A DNA stretch of 64,000 nt from Meloidogyne chitwoodi (Eukaryota; Nematoda; Chromadorea; Rhabditida; Meloidogynidae). The position numbers were made by a program, and so were the translations under genes. A model generated the notes under the pieces. It was given only the letters and a program-made list of their open reading frames with translations. It was not told where the DNA came from and ran no database searches. The stretch is from contig JACZZP010000005.1 of NCBI GenBank assembly GCA_015183035.1, forward strand, positions 1,798,001-1,862,000, read 5' to 3'. Below are positions 34,938 to 48,443 of the stretch, piece by piece; the first letter of the stretch is position 1; each line of letters opens with the position of its first letter.

Positions 34938-37672
34938 ATGTTATTAATTAATAAACTTTGTTTCAACTTATTTATTTCTATTTTCCTAACACTTTTTAAT
35001 AATTGTTTTACATTAACAAAGCATGATTGTGAAACAGCCCCAAATAATGCAACTAAATCTGTATGTAATGATATGCTTGATGCAATGAAGAATGCTACGG
35101 AGTTTCAAGTTTTTAAAATTAAAATATATTTTTTTTAAATTAATATTTTTTAGAATGATAATCCTTTTTGTGAGTTTAATTATTTAAAAACAAAATATAT
35201 AATTTATTTAAAAAAAATAAAATTTATTTGTAGTTGTACCTGGGGAGGAACATGATAGTGCCCCAGACAGACCTGAATTGAAATGCTTAAATATAAGTTG
35301 TTATTGTGAATATTTGGGAGGTATTTAGTTTTTTTATATTTAAAAAAAATATTTTTTTAGGAACATCTAATGGCTCTATTAATGATTGTACTCTTCCAAA
35401 TGGCCAAAAAGTTAAAAAAGCAATAAGAAAAGAATTAAGAATGTTAACAGATGAGGAAAGAATGGATATTGTAAATTTAAATATTTTTAAAATTAAACAA
35501 AAATTTTTTTAAAAAGTTTAATGCAATAAGAGATATGAAAGATAATGTAGATTTTGATTATATTGCTGCAGTACACAGATTAGCTTATGAAGATGGCGGT
35601 GCCCACGGTGGAGCTGCTTTTTTGCCTTGGCATTTGGAATATCTTAAAAGGTATTTTTTAAATTAAAAATAAATAATTTTTAAAATTTATTAATTTAAGA
35701 TTTGAAATTTTACTTCGTAAAAGAAACCCAAATATTGGTTTACCTTATTGGGATAATACTTTAGATGGCCGTTTAGCTAAATCAGAAGATTCTATTTTAT
35801 TTACTGATGATGTATAATAAATAATTAAATTAATTTATATTATTTTTAATTTTTTAGTTTCTTGGAACAACAAATTCTAAAGGAGAAGTGGTTACTGGAC
35901 CTTTTTCTCCTTGGGAAACACTTGAAGTTTTAATTAAATAATTTTAAATAATAATAATAATTTTAAGGGAAATCCTTATATTACAAGAGAAGTTGGAAAA
36001 CGTGGTCAATGTATGTCTGAATGGAAGTAAATATAATATAATTTTTAAAAATTTAAAATAATTTAATTTAAGCATTGATTGGACTCTTTCTCAAACAAAA
36101 ATTGAAAATGTTTTGGCATATACTGTTCCTAATCAAAAATGTCCTTTTAATATAGAATGGAACGTTATTGAGGTAATTTTTAAAAATATTTTTTATTTAA
36201 TTAAAAAATGTTTTTCAAGATCCCCCATGGAATAGTTCATACATTTGTTGGTGGTGATATGAACATTCTTTTTCCAAACAGAGCTGGAAATGATATTATT
36301 TTCTACTTACATCATTGTTTTATTAATTTGGTTAATTTTTTAAAATTATTATTAAATAAAAAGTTTAAAAAATTATTCATAAGTGATTAGTAATTAAATA
36401 ATTAGAGAAGGTTAACCTATTCTGTGCTCTCTGCCTTTTTTTTTTAATTAATTTATATTTTTAGATTTTTGAATTATGGCGTCAAAAACAACAAAATAGA
36501 ACACAACGTGAAAATGATTATACACCTGATATTTCTGTATATATTTTTTTAAAATTTATTTAATTTTTATTCTAGACATGTGAACCTGACTCACATTTTA
36601 AAGATGCAACAATGTCACAATTTGCTGTAAAAATTTTATTTTATTATTTTTTTAATTTATTTTTAAATTAAGCCTTATAAAAATATTGATGGATTAAAAA
36701 ATGATTATAATGACAATTTGTATGAATATGCCCCTAGGCCAACTTGTACTTATAATACAGAATGTGGATCAAAGTAAATTAATTTATAAATATTATTTTT
36801 TATTAAATTAGATATTTGTTTTGTGACCGTTCTCATTATTCTTTTCTTTGTGTAGCCAAGGTCCGTCCAGGTGGAAATTGTAGTGGATTTACTAATGGTT
36901 AGAATATATTTATTTTAATAATTTCATTTAAATAGGGGAGGATGTTTGTATGAATAGTAAATGTATCAATGATGTTTGCGTTGTTCAATTGGTTTTTTAA
37001 ATAAAATTAAATAAATATATAAATAATTTGCAGCCAACTACAGTATCTACTACTACTACAATACCCACTACTACTTCAGTACTCTCTACAACTACAGTAC
37101 CTACTACAACTACAGTACCAACTACTACTACAATACCTACTACTACAGTATCCAATACTACTGCAGTATCTTCTACAGTACCCACTACTACTAATTTAGT
37201 ACCTACCACACCAGAAGAAGAAGCTGTAGAAACTACTTCAACACCAACAACAATTTTGTTAAATATTTTGACGACAAACCAGGCAATTATCTCTACTACA
37301 AAAACACCAAATATTGTTTCCACTAATTATACAACAAAAGATGCCCTAACATCTACACTAAAAACATCATTGCAGTCAAGTTCGGTAGTAACAAATTTTA
37401 TTGGAGTATTAACCTCTACATCCATAAAAACAACTGAAAAACCTACAACTAAAACGGTAATGCAAAATTCAACGAACTTGCCAAAAGAAAATATTACAAA
37501 AATTTCCCCAATTGAATTAACAACGCCAAAAGAAAAAATTAGCACTCTAATAGCAAGAACAATACGATTTATATTGATTGACCATAATAAAACCTCTCCC
37601 TTTTTTTTGACTTTACAGGATATCCAAAAACTTAAAATTTACCCAGAAATAGAGAAATATTTGAATTATTGA
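34938..37672 (+). CDS. Secreted tyrosinase with Cys module and mucin-like tail
   Basis: A copper oxidase of the nematode tyrosinase family, expected to oxidise phenols for cuticle or eggshell tanning. The signal peptide is [20 protein letters not shown]. The CuA site reads [30 protein letters not shown] with three histidines; WHL replaces the more usual WHR. CuB shows [13 protein letters not shown] and [12 protein letters not shown] with three histidines. A cysteine-rich module follows ([38 protein letters not shown]), not the ShK domain seen in C. elegans tyrosinases. The last exon adds a Thr/Pro mucin-like tail ([18 protein letters not shown] and on), joined in phase 0. About fourteen exons. 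Active-site histidines appear complete. Confidence 0.88.
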
Positions 37673-38622
37673 CCAGAAAATTCTAAAATTCCGAAACATT
37701 GAAAACCCTTTAAAAAAAATATTTATAATAAAAATAATAATTTTTAGGGAAAGAATTGTACAGAGTGACAAAACACATTTTTGGCCCTAACTTTTGTGTT
37801 ATTCCCAAACCAAATAATTCCAAATTGTATAATAATTGTTGGAGAATTGTAAAATTATATATGATAAATTGACATTTTTTTAAAAATAATTCTTATTCTC
37901 ATTTTTAAATGTTATATTTAAAAAATCAATTTCAAGAGATTAAACATTTTATTTCATAAAATTATCTGTGTTAAATTTGTGCTCTAAAACAAGGACTAAA
38001 TTTTTATATAAAACCAAAAAATGCTATGCTTTTAAAACAGAAGCACTCTGCTTTTTTACTTCAAAAAATGTTTTTCAATTAATTCTTTGTTTGATCAGAC
38101 AGGGGATTGATAAAGTGGTCGGTCAATATAATAATTATTCTTTCCCACCCAACACTTTTTTTAATCCATAAATTTTATTCCCAATTTCTAAATTAATAGT
38201 GGCTAAAGTTGATTTATTATATTTAATACAAAAATACATTCCGCAAGTATTTTATTAATTTTTATTTACCTCTTTTAAGACAAATTTTAACACAAACTTG
38301 TTATGGGGTAATATAATTCTATTACCGCGGTATTATTTTCATTATTAGCAAAATATCGATACCTGAAAAAGGCATTTGAATAACCCTAATTCATAAATAT
38401 TGTTTATACTTTAATAAATAATAAGAAATAACGCGTAATGAAAAAATAATTTTTAAATAAATAAATATTATTTATTATTTGTTACAAAATTAAAACTAAC
38501 AATTTTAAATAAATAAATTTAATAATTTTATTTTTAAATTTATTTCTAAGAAACTAAATTCTAAAATTAATTTAAAAAAATAATAATTTTATATTTACTT
38601 CATTAAATAAAAATATTTAAAT
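37673..38622. other. Tyrosinase 3' flank, no gene seen
   Basis: AT-rich. One 67-codon open frame (37968-38171) has no family features and unconvincing codon use, so I do not call it. A hairpin-prone stretch GGTAATATAATTCTATTACC occurs near 38306. Confidence 0.45.
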
Positions 38623-38832
38623 TTAAGGCCTTGGTGGTATCCAATTAATTTTTCTTGGTTTTTTAACTGAATTTTCTAATTTTTCATTTTCATCATCATT
38701 ATTGTTTATATTTTCAACTTTTTTAATTTTTAATTTATTTAATTCATTATAATATTTATTAGCAGAATAACCAGTTAATAAAGGTGTACAAGCTAAAGAT
38801 ACAATTGCACAAGCATTTTTAATTCGATTCAT
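38623..38832 (-). CDS. Small hypothetical protein with hydrophobic N-terminus
   Basis: A 69-residue frame: MNRIKNACAIVSLACTPLLT at the N-terminus, a weak membrane segment, then a charged stretch (ELNKLKIKKVENINNNDDEN) and the end KKPRKINWIPPRP. The frame is open further upstream (YLANNYLIRNKR before the Met), so an additional exon may exist. Family not recognised; a small mitochondrial or membrane protein would fit the shape, but that is a guess. Confidence 0.35.
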   Translation of the reverse strand: MNRIKNACAIVSLACTPLLTGYSANKYYNELNKLKIKKVENINNNDDENEKLENSVKKPRKINWIPPRP

Positions 38833-39828
38833 TCGTTTATTTCGAATTAAATAATTATTTGCTAAATAATTATATTTAATATAAATTAAATTTTAATAAA
38901 TAAATATTTTTTTATCTAAAAAATAATATGGTGAAAAGAATTATTTTAAAAATTAAAAAACCATCTTACAAAAATACTAAATATTTTCTTTATATTATTT
39001 ACCAATTTTTTACTTTTTTCTTTAAATAGATATATCTATAGACAATTTTTTTTTAATTTTTTAAATTTTATTTGTATTTATTTAATTAATTAAATTAATT
39101 AATTAATAATTTAAGCTATAATTTTGAAAACATAAATTAAATATTATTATTTATAAATTTACAAAAATTTTCTAAAAAATAGTAAAATTGTATTGCTATA
39201 ATATTATATTTATTTACATAGGTATATTTTATTCAATTATATACAAATTTAATTTATTTGGATAATTCTGCCCCGAGTTAAACCATTTTTTGAGGCGCAG
39301 TAATTTTATTTTATTTATAGAAAATTATTAAATTTTGAAATATTTAATTAAAAAATTAATTAATTAAATTTACCTTTAATAATATTAGCATCTATAAATA
39401 TAAATTTAATTAAAATAATAATTAAAATTAAATAAATAATTAATTTTTTATTATAATTATTAAATAACATTTAATTAAAATATTTAATTGAAATAATTAA
39501 TTAATTTTTAAACATTTTTTGAAAGATTTAAATATACATATATAGGTAATATATGTATTAATTTAATAAAAATGACGAAATAGGTAAGTAAAATAATAAT
39601 TATGTAATTTTTACATCAGAATTATTTAAACAAATTTAGAGTCAGAATTATGCAATTAATTAATTTTTTAAATAATAAAATATTAAATTTAAGAAATTTT
39701 AAAAATTTAAAATTATTTATTAATAAATAAATTTTTAAACTTTAAAAAAATATTTATTAAAATTTATTGTCATTTAGATTGACATGATTTTAATTATTAT
39801 CAAATAAATAATATTCTAAATAAATTTA

Positions 39829-40118
39829 TTAACGTCGTCCAAACCATCCCCATCCTCCGTATCCATATCCGCCCCAAGGCATGCCCCATCCCCATCCATG
39901 ATGATGATGGTGATGATGCCAAGGATTCCATCGACGAACTTAAAAATAAATTATAATTATTTTAAAAATAAGTTAAAAATATAATTTTAATTTAAAATGC
40001 CTCTCTCATGTTGTTGGAAATTATCAATTGCATCCACATTAAAGGATAAAAAAATAATCAAAATAAATGAAAATAAAAATATAAAATTTTTAATTTTTAG
40101 TTGAGAGACCATTTTCAT
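39829..40118 (-). CDS. His/Gly/Trp-rich secreted peptide precursor, YGGW-type, amidated
   Basis: Two exons: 40001-40118 and 39829-39938. Exon 1 gives the signal peptide (KNFIFLFSFILIIFLSFNVD) and a short propeptide ending ERVRR, a dibasic cleavage site. Exon 2 encodes WNPWHHHHHHHGWGWGMPWG, then GYGYGGWGWFGRR and the stop. The FGRR end is a classic processing signal: dibasic removal, then amidation at Gly. Composition and GYGG/GGWG motifs recall C. elegans YGGW neuropeptide-like antimicrobial peptides (nlp-29 cluster), though the seven-His run is unusual and could bind copper or zinc. The intron (39939-40000) begins GC rather than GT and is the only in-phase choice. Function is inferred. Confidence 0.72.
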
Positions 40119-40653
40119 AAAAAATAAAAATAATATTTGGAATTAATTAAATTGAGAAATTAAATTTTTATTTTATTTATTTATATTATTTTATTTTTAG
40201 TAAACACATAGACCATTTTTGGAGAGAATTTTAAGAAAACACATTTTTTGATTCTCGTGATTTTAAAATATTTTTTTTTAACTTTTCTTTTTTAATTGAA
40301 AAACTAGTTTTTTAATTAATTTTATACACAAGTATAAAATACAAAAATAAATATTAAATTTAATTTTCTAAAATTGTATGTATCTAATGATTTAATTAAT
40401 TAATTAATTTTAATTAAATCATATATTTTTTAAATCTTTTATTTTATTAATTCTTTTTTAATAAAAATAATTAATTAATTTTTATTAATTTATTTTTAAA
40501 TAATGAAAAAATTAATAAATTAATTTTAAATAAAAAAAAGATTTTAAAAATCTGTCAGAATTAATTTATAAAATATTTAAAATTTAATTTAAATTTTACA
40601 AAGGTCAAACTAATTTTCAATACAAAAAATAACAATTTAGTAAAATTAATTTT

Positions 40654-41547
40654 TTAAAAAATAAAAAAGATAATTAAATTAAAAATTAATAAAAAAATCA
40701 TTTCTTCTAAAATACTACCATTTATTCGTCTAAAAGATGTTACTCCTCCACTATTTTGTGAATTAATTAAATTTTGTGAAGGTATAGGTTGTTGACTAGG
40801 CAATTGTTGATTAAATGAATTTTGTTGGGGAACGGAAGGAGGAAAATTATTATTATTATTTTCTGAGCCTGTTCCATAAATTCCTTCTGTTGGAATACAT
40901 GGATTAGGTGGTGGACGACATTTTGTATATTTATTTACTTAAATATAAATAAATAAATAATTAATTAATTATAATTGTTTAAGAGAAGGTTTTTGATCAA
41001 AGACTGAATACCTATATTCGGTAGTTACACTTGAGTAGAATAAATAAAATAGTTTCTACACCTTTTCAAAGTACAACCAATAAATTTATTTTAAAATTAT
41101 TTCAACATTGTACTCAAATGTTTAGGAAAGTTACTGCCAGTATATTTAATATATAAAATTTTAAAAATAAATAAATATAATTTAAAACAATTTTAATGTA
41201 TAACCTGGAGCTGTTCTATAATTTAGTTGTGGTGGTTGTGGTGGAGGGGGAGCTGGTGGATATGGTGAAGGTTTAGTATAATATGATTGTGTAGTAGTAG
41301 TTATTTCTTTTGTTGTTTCTAATTAATTTAATATATATTATTTATTTTATTTTATATTTATTTATTTATTTACTTATTTGTGGAGGTGTATTATATGGAT
41401 TAATCTGTGGTGGAGGCCATAAGGGTATTGCATATTGATCATCTTAAATAAAAATATTTGTTTTTTTAAATTTTACTAACCTTTATTAGCAATACAAGAA
41501 CAAATTTCTGAAAACAAAATTATAAAAAATATTAAAAATATAGCCAT
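40654..41547 (-). CDS. Secreted proline-rich protein with hydrophobic C-terminus
   Basis: Signal peptide MAIFLIFFIILFSEICSC, then proline-rich exons: DDQYAIPLWPPPQINPYNTPP, a Thr run (TTKEITTTTQSYY), TKPSPYPPAPPPPQPPQLNY, and CRPPPNPCIPTEGIYGTGSE. Gln/Ser/Pro follows (SFNQQLPSQQPIPSQNLINS), ending GSILEEMIFLLIFNLIIFFIF. The C-terminal hydrophobic tail right before the stop suggests a GPI-anchor signal or a single membrane segment. No enzymatic domain. Plausibly a cuticle or surface protein. Five or six exons with short introns. Confidence 0.6.
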
Positions 41548-42402
41548 TTTTATTAATTTTTTTAAAATTTAATTTAAATTATTATTATTTTTACTAATTT
41601 TAATTTTACAATTCTTCCTTTTATATAAAAAATATTCTTTTATTTATTTATTTTTTACGTAAATTAAAAATTATTCCTTTTAATTTTATTAAAAAAATAA
41701 ATTTGTTAACACAACAATAGAGAAATAATTTATTTTTATTTTTTTAATATTTTACAAGAGTAATCTTTTTATTTTTAATTTTTATTATATTTTTTGATCT
41801 TTTATGATGAATCAGACAAAAATAAATATAACACAAAATTTATTTTACAGATCAAAATTGTTAAAAAAATATAAAAATATATTATTTTTGAAAAAAATAA
41901 ATTAATTAAATTATTTAATTAATACATGTATTAATTAAAAGTTAATATATTAAAGTAAATTGTATCACAACTTTTTAATTTAACAATTTAGTATTAAAAA
42001 TATTTTTATTTTTAAAAATAATTTAAAAATATCAGAATTTTTTTCAGTGAGTAGAAGAGATGTTTTTAAACAAAAAATATATAAATATCTAAAATTAAAT
42101 ATTTTGAAATTCTCAAAGAGTATTTTATAATTGTTTACTTTTATTAAATTAGCACTTTATTTATTTATTTACAAATATTTAAAGTATAATTAATTAAATA
42201 TTATTTTTTAATATTTTCCGCTTTAATATTTACTTGCACTTTTTTTTAAAAAAATAATAATTTCCACATAAAAATTTTTAAAATAAATTTACAATATTGA
42301 TCTATATTTGGCAATATTTCTTAATTTTCTCTCTCTCTCATTCTTCATTTTAAATTTTTTTAAATTAAATTATATTAATTATTTGTTTAAATTTATTAAA
42401 AA
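41548..42402. other. Divergent intergenic region
   Basis: Lies between two oppositely transcribed secreted-protein genes. AT-rich, with no gene seen. Confidence 0.5.
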
Positions 42403-45400
42403 ATGCTTTATTTTTTAAAATTATTTTTAATTATTATTTTTTCAAAAAACACTTATCAATCAGGAATTGACAAAACAGAATGGGAATTAATAGATAATTC
42501 TTCTGAAGCTTGTAAAAAATTTTTAATTAGATAAATAATTTTTAATAAAAAAAAAAATTTTTTATTAATAAATTTTAATAATAAATAAATAAAATTTTAT
42601 AAAAAAATAACAAAAATAAATTTAATTTTTTTAAATTTAAAAGCATCAAGCAATAATCAATTTGAACAAAATATTAATGATTCTCAACAAACAATTAATT
42701 TCTTTAATTTTATTGGATCATCTAATTTTCCCCAAATACAAAATCAATATTATATTCCACAAATTAACCCAACAATTTTATTTCAAAATAATTTAATATT
42801 ACCACAACAATTTAATAAAGAAGAAAATTATTTAAATGAAAATGAAGAAATGAATAATGAAAATAAAGAAAGAAAAGATTTTTCTGAAATGTTAAAAAAT
42901 CATTTTGAAAATTTTGGATGGCCAGAAGAAGAAGAATTTTCAAAAGGAAAGGTATTAAAATTAAAAAAATAATATTAATTTTTTAATTTTTTTGAAGAAT
43001 TATTTGTTAAGTAAAAACATTAAAACAGGAATTGATAATTGGCTTTTTGAATTAATAGAGCCATTAAATAAATATTTTGATAGATTATTTAAATTATTAA
43101 ATCCAAATTTTGGACAAATAAATTATGAAACAAAACAAAGAACAATTGAATTATTAAATAAATATTCAAGGTTATTTATTTATTTAATTTTAAATAAATT
43201 TATGTAGTTGTGTAATTAAATTAACAAATAAAAAAGTTTTAATGTTAACTGGACCTTTATCAATAAGAAAAAATATTAAAAAATCTGAAGAAGAAGAATT
43301 TCAATTTAAAGGATTATTTAATGAATATAAGGTATTTAGATTAATTAATTTATTTTTAAAAAATATTTAAATTTTATTAAGAATTATTTATATTAATTTA
43401 TTATTTTACCTAAGCCAGTTCAGTCATTTTAAAATAATTTTTATTTAATTAAAAATGGGATATTTTTCTCATTTCATTTTAATCAGTTAATTCCAAAAAA
43501 ATATTTATTTTTTATTTTATCTACCCTTAAATTTAAATATTCTGATATTAATTATTAAAAAACTTTTTTTGTAAAAATTAAAAAATATAAATAATTATTG
43601 TGTTTAAAAAACACTCCGAATTGTCAAAAATATTTTTATTTTAAATTAATAATTAATTTATTTATTTTTAGTTAAATAATTTAATAAAAAGTTCAAAAAC
43701 AACACATTTATTTAAAATTTTATTAATTGAATTTGAAAAAGAGAATTATTGTTTTGATATTATTTTAAGTAGAGCTACTAGAACTGAAATAAATGAATAT
43801 TTATTTAAAGAAAAAAATAGTAATTTAAAAGATTGTGGAAAAGAAATATTAAATGAATATGGAAATAATTGGAAAGCTCAACTTAATTTTATAGAATGGT
43901 ATTTAGGTATTGAATTGAATGATTTTATGGAAATTATTGGAATTAAATATAAAAAAGAAATTAAAAGTAAATAAATTTTAATTTTTTAAGATAAAATAAT
44001 GGGAAGGAAATGATAAGAACTTTAAAAGTAGAAATCCTAACTTTAAAAATTGAGACCGGGAAAACCGAGAGTTGCCGTTCTTGCTATTTATCCAAATCCA
44101 AAAATGACCTGTTCTCGCTCATAAACCTTGCAACTTTTTAATTTCTTGAAAATACGAATAAAAAGTCAGAGAAACGTTCCACGCTTCTATTTTCAAATAA
44201 ATATATTAGTAAAAAATAGTGAAAATTAATTATTCAATTAATCAGTCAACACTGGTCTATATCCCTAAGACATCTTCTAAGAGTTTAATATAGCACTAGA
44301 TACCTTTTACATCTCCTATTACTTTTATATTATAACTCAATATAAGATTTAATTTCAAATAGTATATTTTTTTTAATTTTAAATTATTTTAATAGATTGT
44401 AGTAATGAACAAATAATGATAAAAAATAAAAAATCAAATAAAATTAATATTAATATTAATTTAATTCCACCATCATTTGAACTAAAATTTATAAAAATTA
44501 GTAAAAAAGAAGATAATAATAATAAACAAAATATTAGATTATATAATGTAAATTTATTTTTAAAATATTATATAAAAAAATAATTTTTTTAAAGGATTTT
44601 TTGATCAGCTTTGATAGAAAAAGAAAAATACCGAGATGGACATTAGAATTACTTGATCCTTTAAAAATTAATAAAATTGAAAGCGGACATAGATGTCTTA
44701 GGTGGGATAAAGATGAAAAATTTAAAAAAGAATTTCAGCCAGAATATTTTGATTATGATGATGGAAAAGTATTTTTATTTAATTAATTATTATTTTTTAA
44801 TAAAGCCCTCCCTCTACGAATTAAAGCTTTCCTAAAATAAATCCTCCATTTCGAGAATAGTTGAAAAATAAATCCCCCGGGGGGCTTAATTTATTATTTA
44901 TTTTTTAAAAAGAAAAATGATTTGGAACATGGACATATGGTTCCAGCATATAATCATCCCTCTAATGTAAAGCAAACATTTTATTTTACAAATTCAGCTC
45001 CACAAGATAGAAATATAAATAAAGGGCATTGGAGAATTATTGAAGAATATATTTTGTAAGAGAATTTAAATAATAATATTAATTTTTTAATTTTTAATAA
45101 AAAAGTTGTATGGCAAAAAGTGGAAAAACAAGTGTTTATACAGGTCCTTTATTTATACCAAAATCAGAATTAATGAAATTTATGTTAATTGGAGAAAATG
45201 AAATTGCAGTCCCAACAGATTTTTTTAAAATAGTAATAATTGAATATTTAAATAAAAATAATGAATTAATTTATTGGATTGAATCTTTTGTCTTATCAAA
45301 TAATTTTAATCAAGAAAAAATTGAAAATATTGAAAATAAAGAAATTAAAAATTTAAAAAATATTTTAAAAATACCAGATTTTATTTTTAAATGTAGAGAA

Positions 45401-48400
45401 GATAAATATAAAACAAATTTTACAGAAAATTCAAAAAGAATTAATATTCATAATTTATTAGATAATTATAGCCAAACAATTGAATTTATTGAACAAAATA
45501 GTGACTTTAGAATTTTAACTAAAATTAAAAATAATAAATTAAAAAATTTAAAAGGAGGAATAAAATTTTATAAAAAAGAAGAAAATAATTTTATGAATAA
45601 ATTTGAAATTATTAAAGAAGAAAATATTATTTTAGAAGAAAAAGAAGAAGAAAATAATATTAAAAAAGAAAATGAATTAATAGAAGAAGAAAATAATTAT
45701 TTAAATAATAATAATAAATTAAAAAATAAAAAAGAAGAGGAAGAGAAATTCTTTTTAAAAAATAAAAGTATTAAAAAACATAAAATTGTATGTTTTTTTT
45801 AAATTAATTAAATTATAATTAAAATAACAAGGGATATTAATTATTAAATATTTATAAAAATATTAATTAGGGATTAAATAATTAAAAATAAAAAAAGTTT
45901 TTCCCTAAGTAATAAAGGATAGACTTAATTGAAAAAAATAACACCCTAATTTATTATCCCTAACAAATAATAAATAATATTTAAGTATACTAATTAAATA
46001 GTAATATGTACGAGAGTATTCTTAATAACTTAACTTTAGTTTCTTTATTTTAATTTCTTTAATATAAATTTTTAAATTAATTATTTTAAAGGATAAAAAG
46101 AAAAAATCAAAAAAATCAAATAATTCACCTTTAACAAGTCCTAATTTAAATATTACTAATATTTCAACTGATAAATCTAATACTAATAATAATAATAATA
46201 TTATTGATAATATTACATCTGATAATGATAATAATAATATAATTAATATTAATTCAAATAATAATAATAATAATACAAATGATCAAATAGCTGAAGAAAA
46301 AGAAAGTAGAGTAAATGGGTTTAGAAAAATATTCAAATATTTATTTTATTCTTCTTAAAAATTCATATCCTTACAAAAAATTGACCACTCAAAATGTTAA
46401 TTTTTTTTAATTATAAAAAGTAATAATATTTTTAGCATTTTTTTGGAATTTCTAAATATAAATATTATTTTTCAATTATTTTTTGGCCTTTTTGAGTGGT
46501 CATTTGGTTTCGCAGCATTAATTTATTTTTTAATTACTATTTACAATTTAAATATATATAAATTATAAAATGAATATTTTAATTAATTAATTAATTTTAA
46601 ATTTAATTAGATAATAATTACTTATATACAATTTATTTTAATTTTATTAAAATATTTATTTATTTTTTATTAGTTAACAAAAAAGAATTATTATTGAAGA
46701 ATTCATTAATTGAAAATAAAAATAAAGGAAAAGAAATAATTAAAAATAATTTAGAAGAAGAAAACAATAATATTATTGTTGAAAATGATATTAAAATTTA
46801 TGAAAAAGAAAATGAAATTAAATTTATTAATGAATTTAAAAAAAGATTAGAAAAAGAAAATGCTTGTGATCAGAGTTATTCATTTTTAAATACTTCAGAA
46901 AATTGTAATTATTTTTTATTTAAGAAATGACAGTAAATATACAAAAGGGTTGACAAAATTGAAAAAAAAATTAACGCAATTCCCAACTTTAAAAGGCCGC
47001 GAAACTGTAAAATTGCTTAATCGGCGTCTAGCCCTTATCCTTATTTATATTAATTTTTAAAATAAAAGGGAGAATATAAGATGCTCATAAATAATTATTT
47101 TTAATTATATTAAATTTATAATAATTTTATTTAAAATATAATTAAAGTTTTATATCAACGTGAACCATGTGGAGTAGTAGCATCTTCTGAAATAATAATA
47201 AATGATGAAAAAATTAGTAAAAATTTAATTGAATTATTTATTATTAATGAAGATTTAAATAAACTAATAAATAATAAATTTAATTTTTTTTCTGATCTTA
47301 TTATAATGTATCTTCAAATTCAACCAAAAATTGAAAATTTTATATTCAAGATAGAATTTATTTATAAAGAAATATTTCCAGAAGAATTAATTAAAACAAG
47401 TTTATCTATGAAATTAAATTATATTTTATTTAAATTTAATGATAAAAAAGAAGGAATAAATAAACTAAAAAATACAATAAATAAATTAAAAGAATTATTT
47501 GAAATAACTTCTGAATTAATTAATTCAGTAAATCTTTGTATAAATAAAAAAGATGAAGACTATATTGCCTTTATTCTTTGTAAAAATGAACATAAAGAAA
47601 TAATATTTGGTCAAAGTTGTCATCCAAAATTATCTTTCAATGAACATATTTGTAAAAATTAATTTAAAAATAATTTATTTTTATTAGAAATTGGGAGGGA
47701 CACAATTAATTAGAACGATTAGATAATTTTAGTTGTTTATCATACCATTAAATTGAGTAGAAAAATTGTTATAAAATACCAATATATATATATATATAAT
47801 TTTATGATCCCAAAAAATCCAAATATATAATTATTTATTATTATAAATTTCAATTATAATTGATAAAATAATTAATTAAATTATTTATTTATTTTTAAAG
47901 CAAGAATTGCTTTAGACCAAAATTCAAAGAAATTAATTAATTGGTTAAATAAAATGAATAAATCTAAAGGAAATTCTGAGGATTTTTTACCATTAAAATA
48001 TTTGGAAAATATAATTCGTTTAAATATATTAGTTGGTTTAATATTTGAAAAAAGTGAAGAAATGTTTAATAAAAATAATAATATTAATTCTTTTATATAT
48101 AGATTTGTTGCTTATTCTATTATTAATAAAAGGTAAAAAAATAAAAAAAAATTAATTAATTTTATAATTAAGGTATTCTATACTTTTAAAAGCTCCAAAT
48201 ATTAATGATAATTTTATTAATTGTTTATTGGATGAAAATAAAAGGATTATTTTTCCAGAAGGTTCTAAAATTAAAATAATTACTGATAAATTGGAAAATA
48301 TTGCCTTAAAATATAAAAAAGTAAAATTTGAATGTTTGGCTTTAATTGATCAATTTCAAAGTATTTATTTTCAAATGGATATATTAACAAAATTATATTA

Positions 48401-48443
48401 TAAAATGGAAAGTGTTAATGAAATTTTGAAAAAATTATATTAA
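42403..48443 (+). CDS. Large secreted protein with two EndoG-like (DNA/RNA nonspecific nuclease) regions
   Basis: Signal peptide MLYFLKLFLIIIFSKNTYQS. Region 1 (about 42,990-43,960) keeps NWLFELIEPLN and VLMLTGPLSIRKN, resembling the nuclease family's second half but without a catalytic motif. Region 2 (about 44,600-45,480) is fuller: RKRKIPRWTLELLDPL, DYDDGKNDLEHGHMVPAYNH, FYFTNSAPQDRNINKGHW, SVYTGPLFIPK, IAVPTDFFKIVI. EHGH stands where the family has DRGH; the general-base His and a downstream Asn are present. A Lys/Glu/Asn-rich stretch and a helical C-terminal part (to NEILKKLY) follow. Joins at 46,908, 47,657 and 48,134 are in phase, so I treat it as one gene; the C-terminal exons could be separate. 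Nucleic-acid cleavage is predicted for region 2 only. Confidence 0.65.
46379..46505. repeat. Short inverted-repeat element in nuclease gene intron
   Basis: TGACCACTCAAAA near 46383 and TTTTTGAGTGGTCA near 46490 are inverted copies about 95 bases apart. No convincing target duplication could be read, so superfamily is not assigned. Confidence 0.5.

Noticed and set aside
37968..38171. 67-residue open frame downstream of tyrosinase
   Set aside because: No signal peptide, family motif or splice context; it lies in the 3' flank.
44800..44890. AAGCCCTCC...GGGGGGCTT inverted ends in an intron of the nuclease gene
   Set aside because: Only nine bases pair and no target duplication could be read, so this is too weak for a mobile element call.
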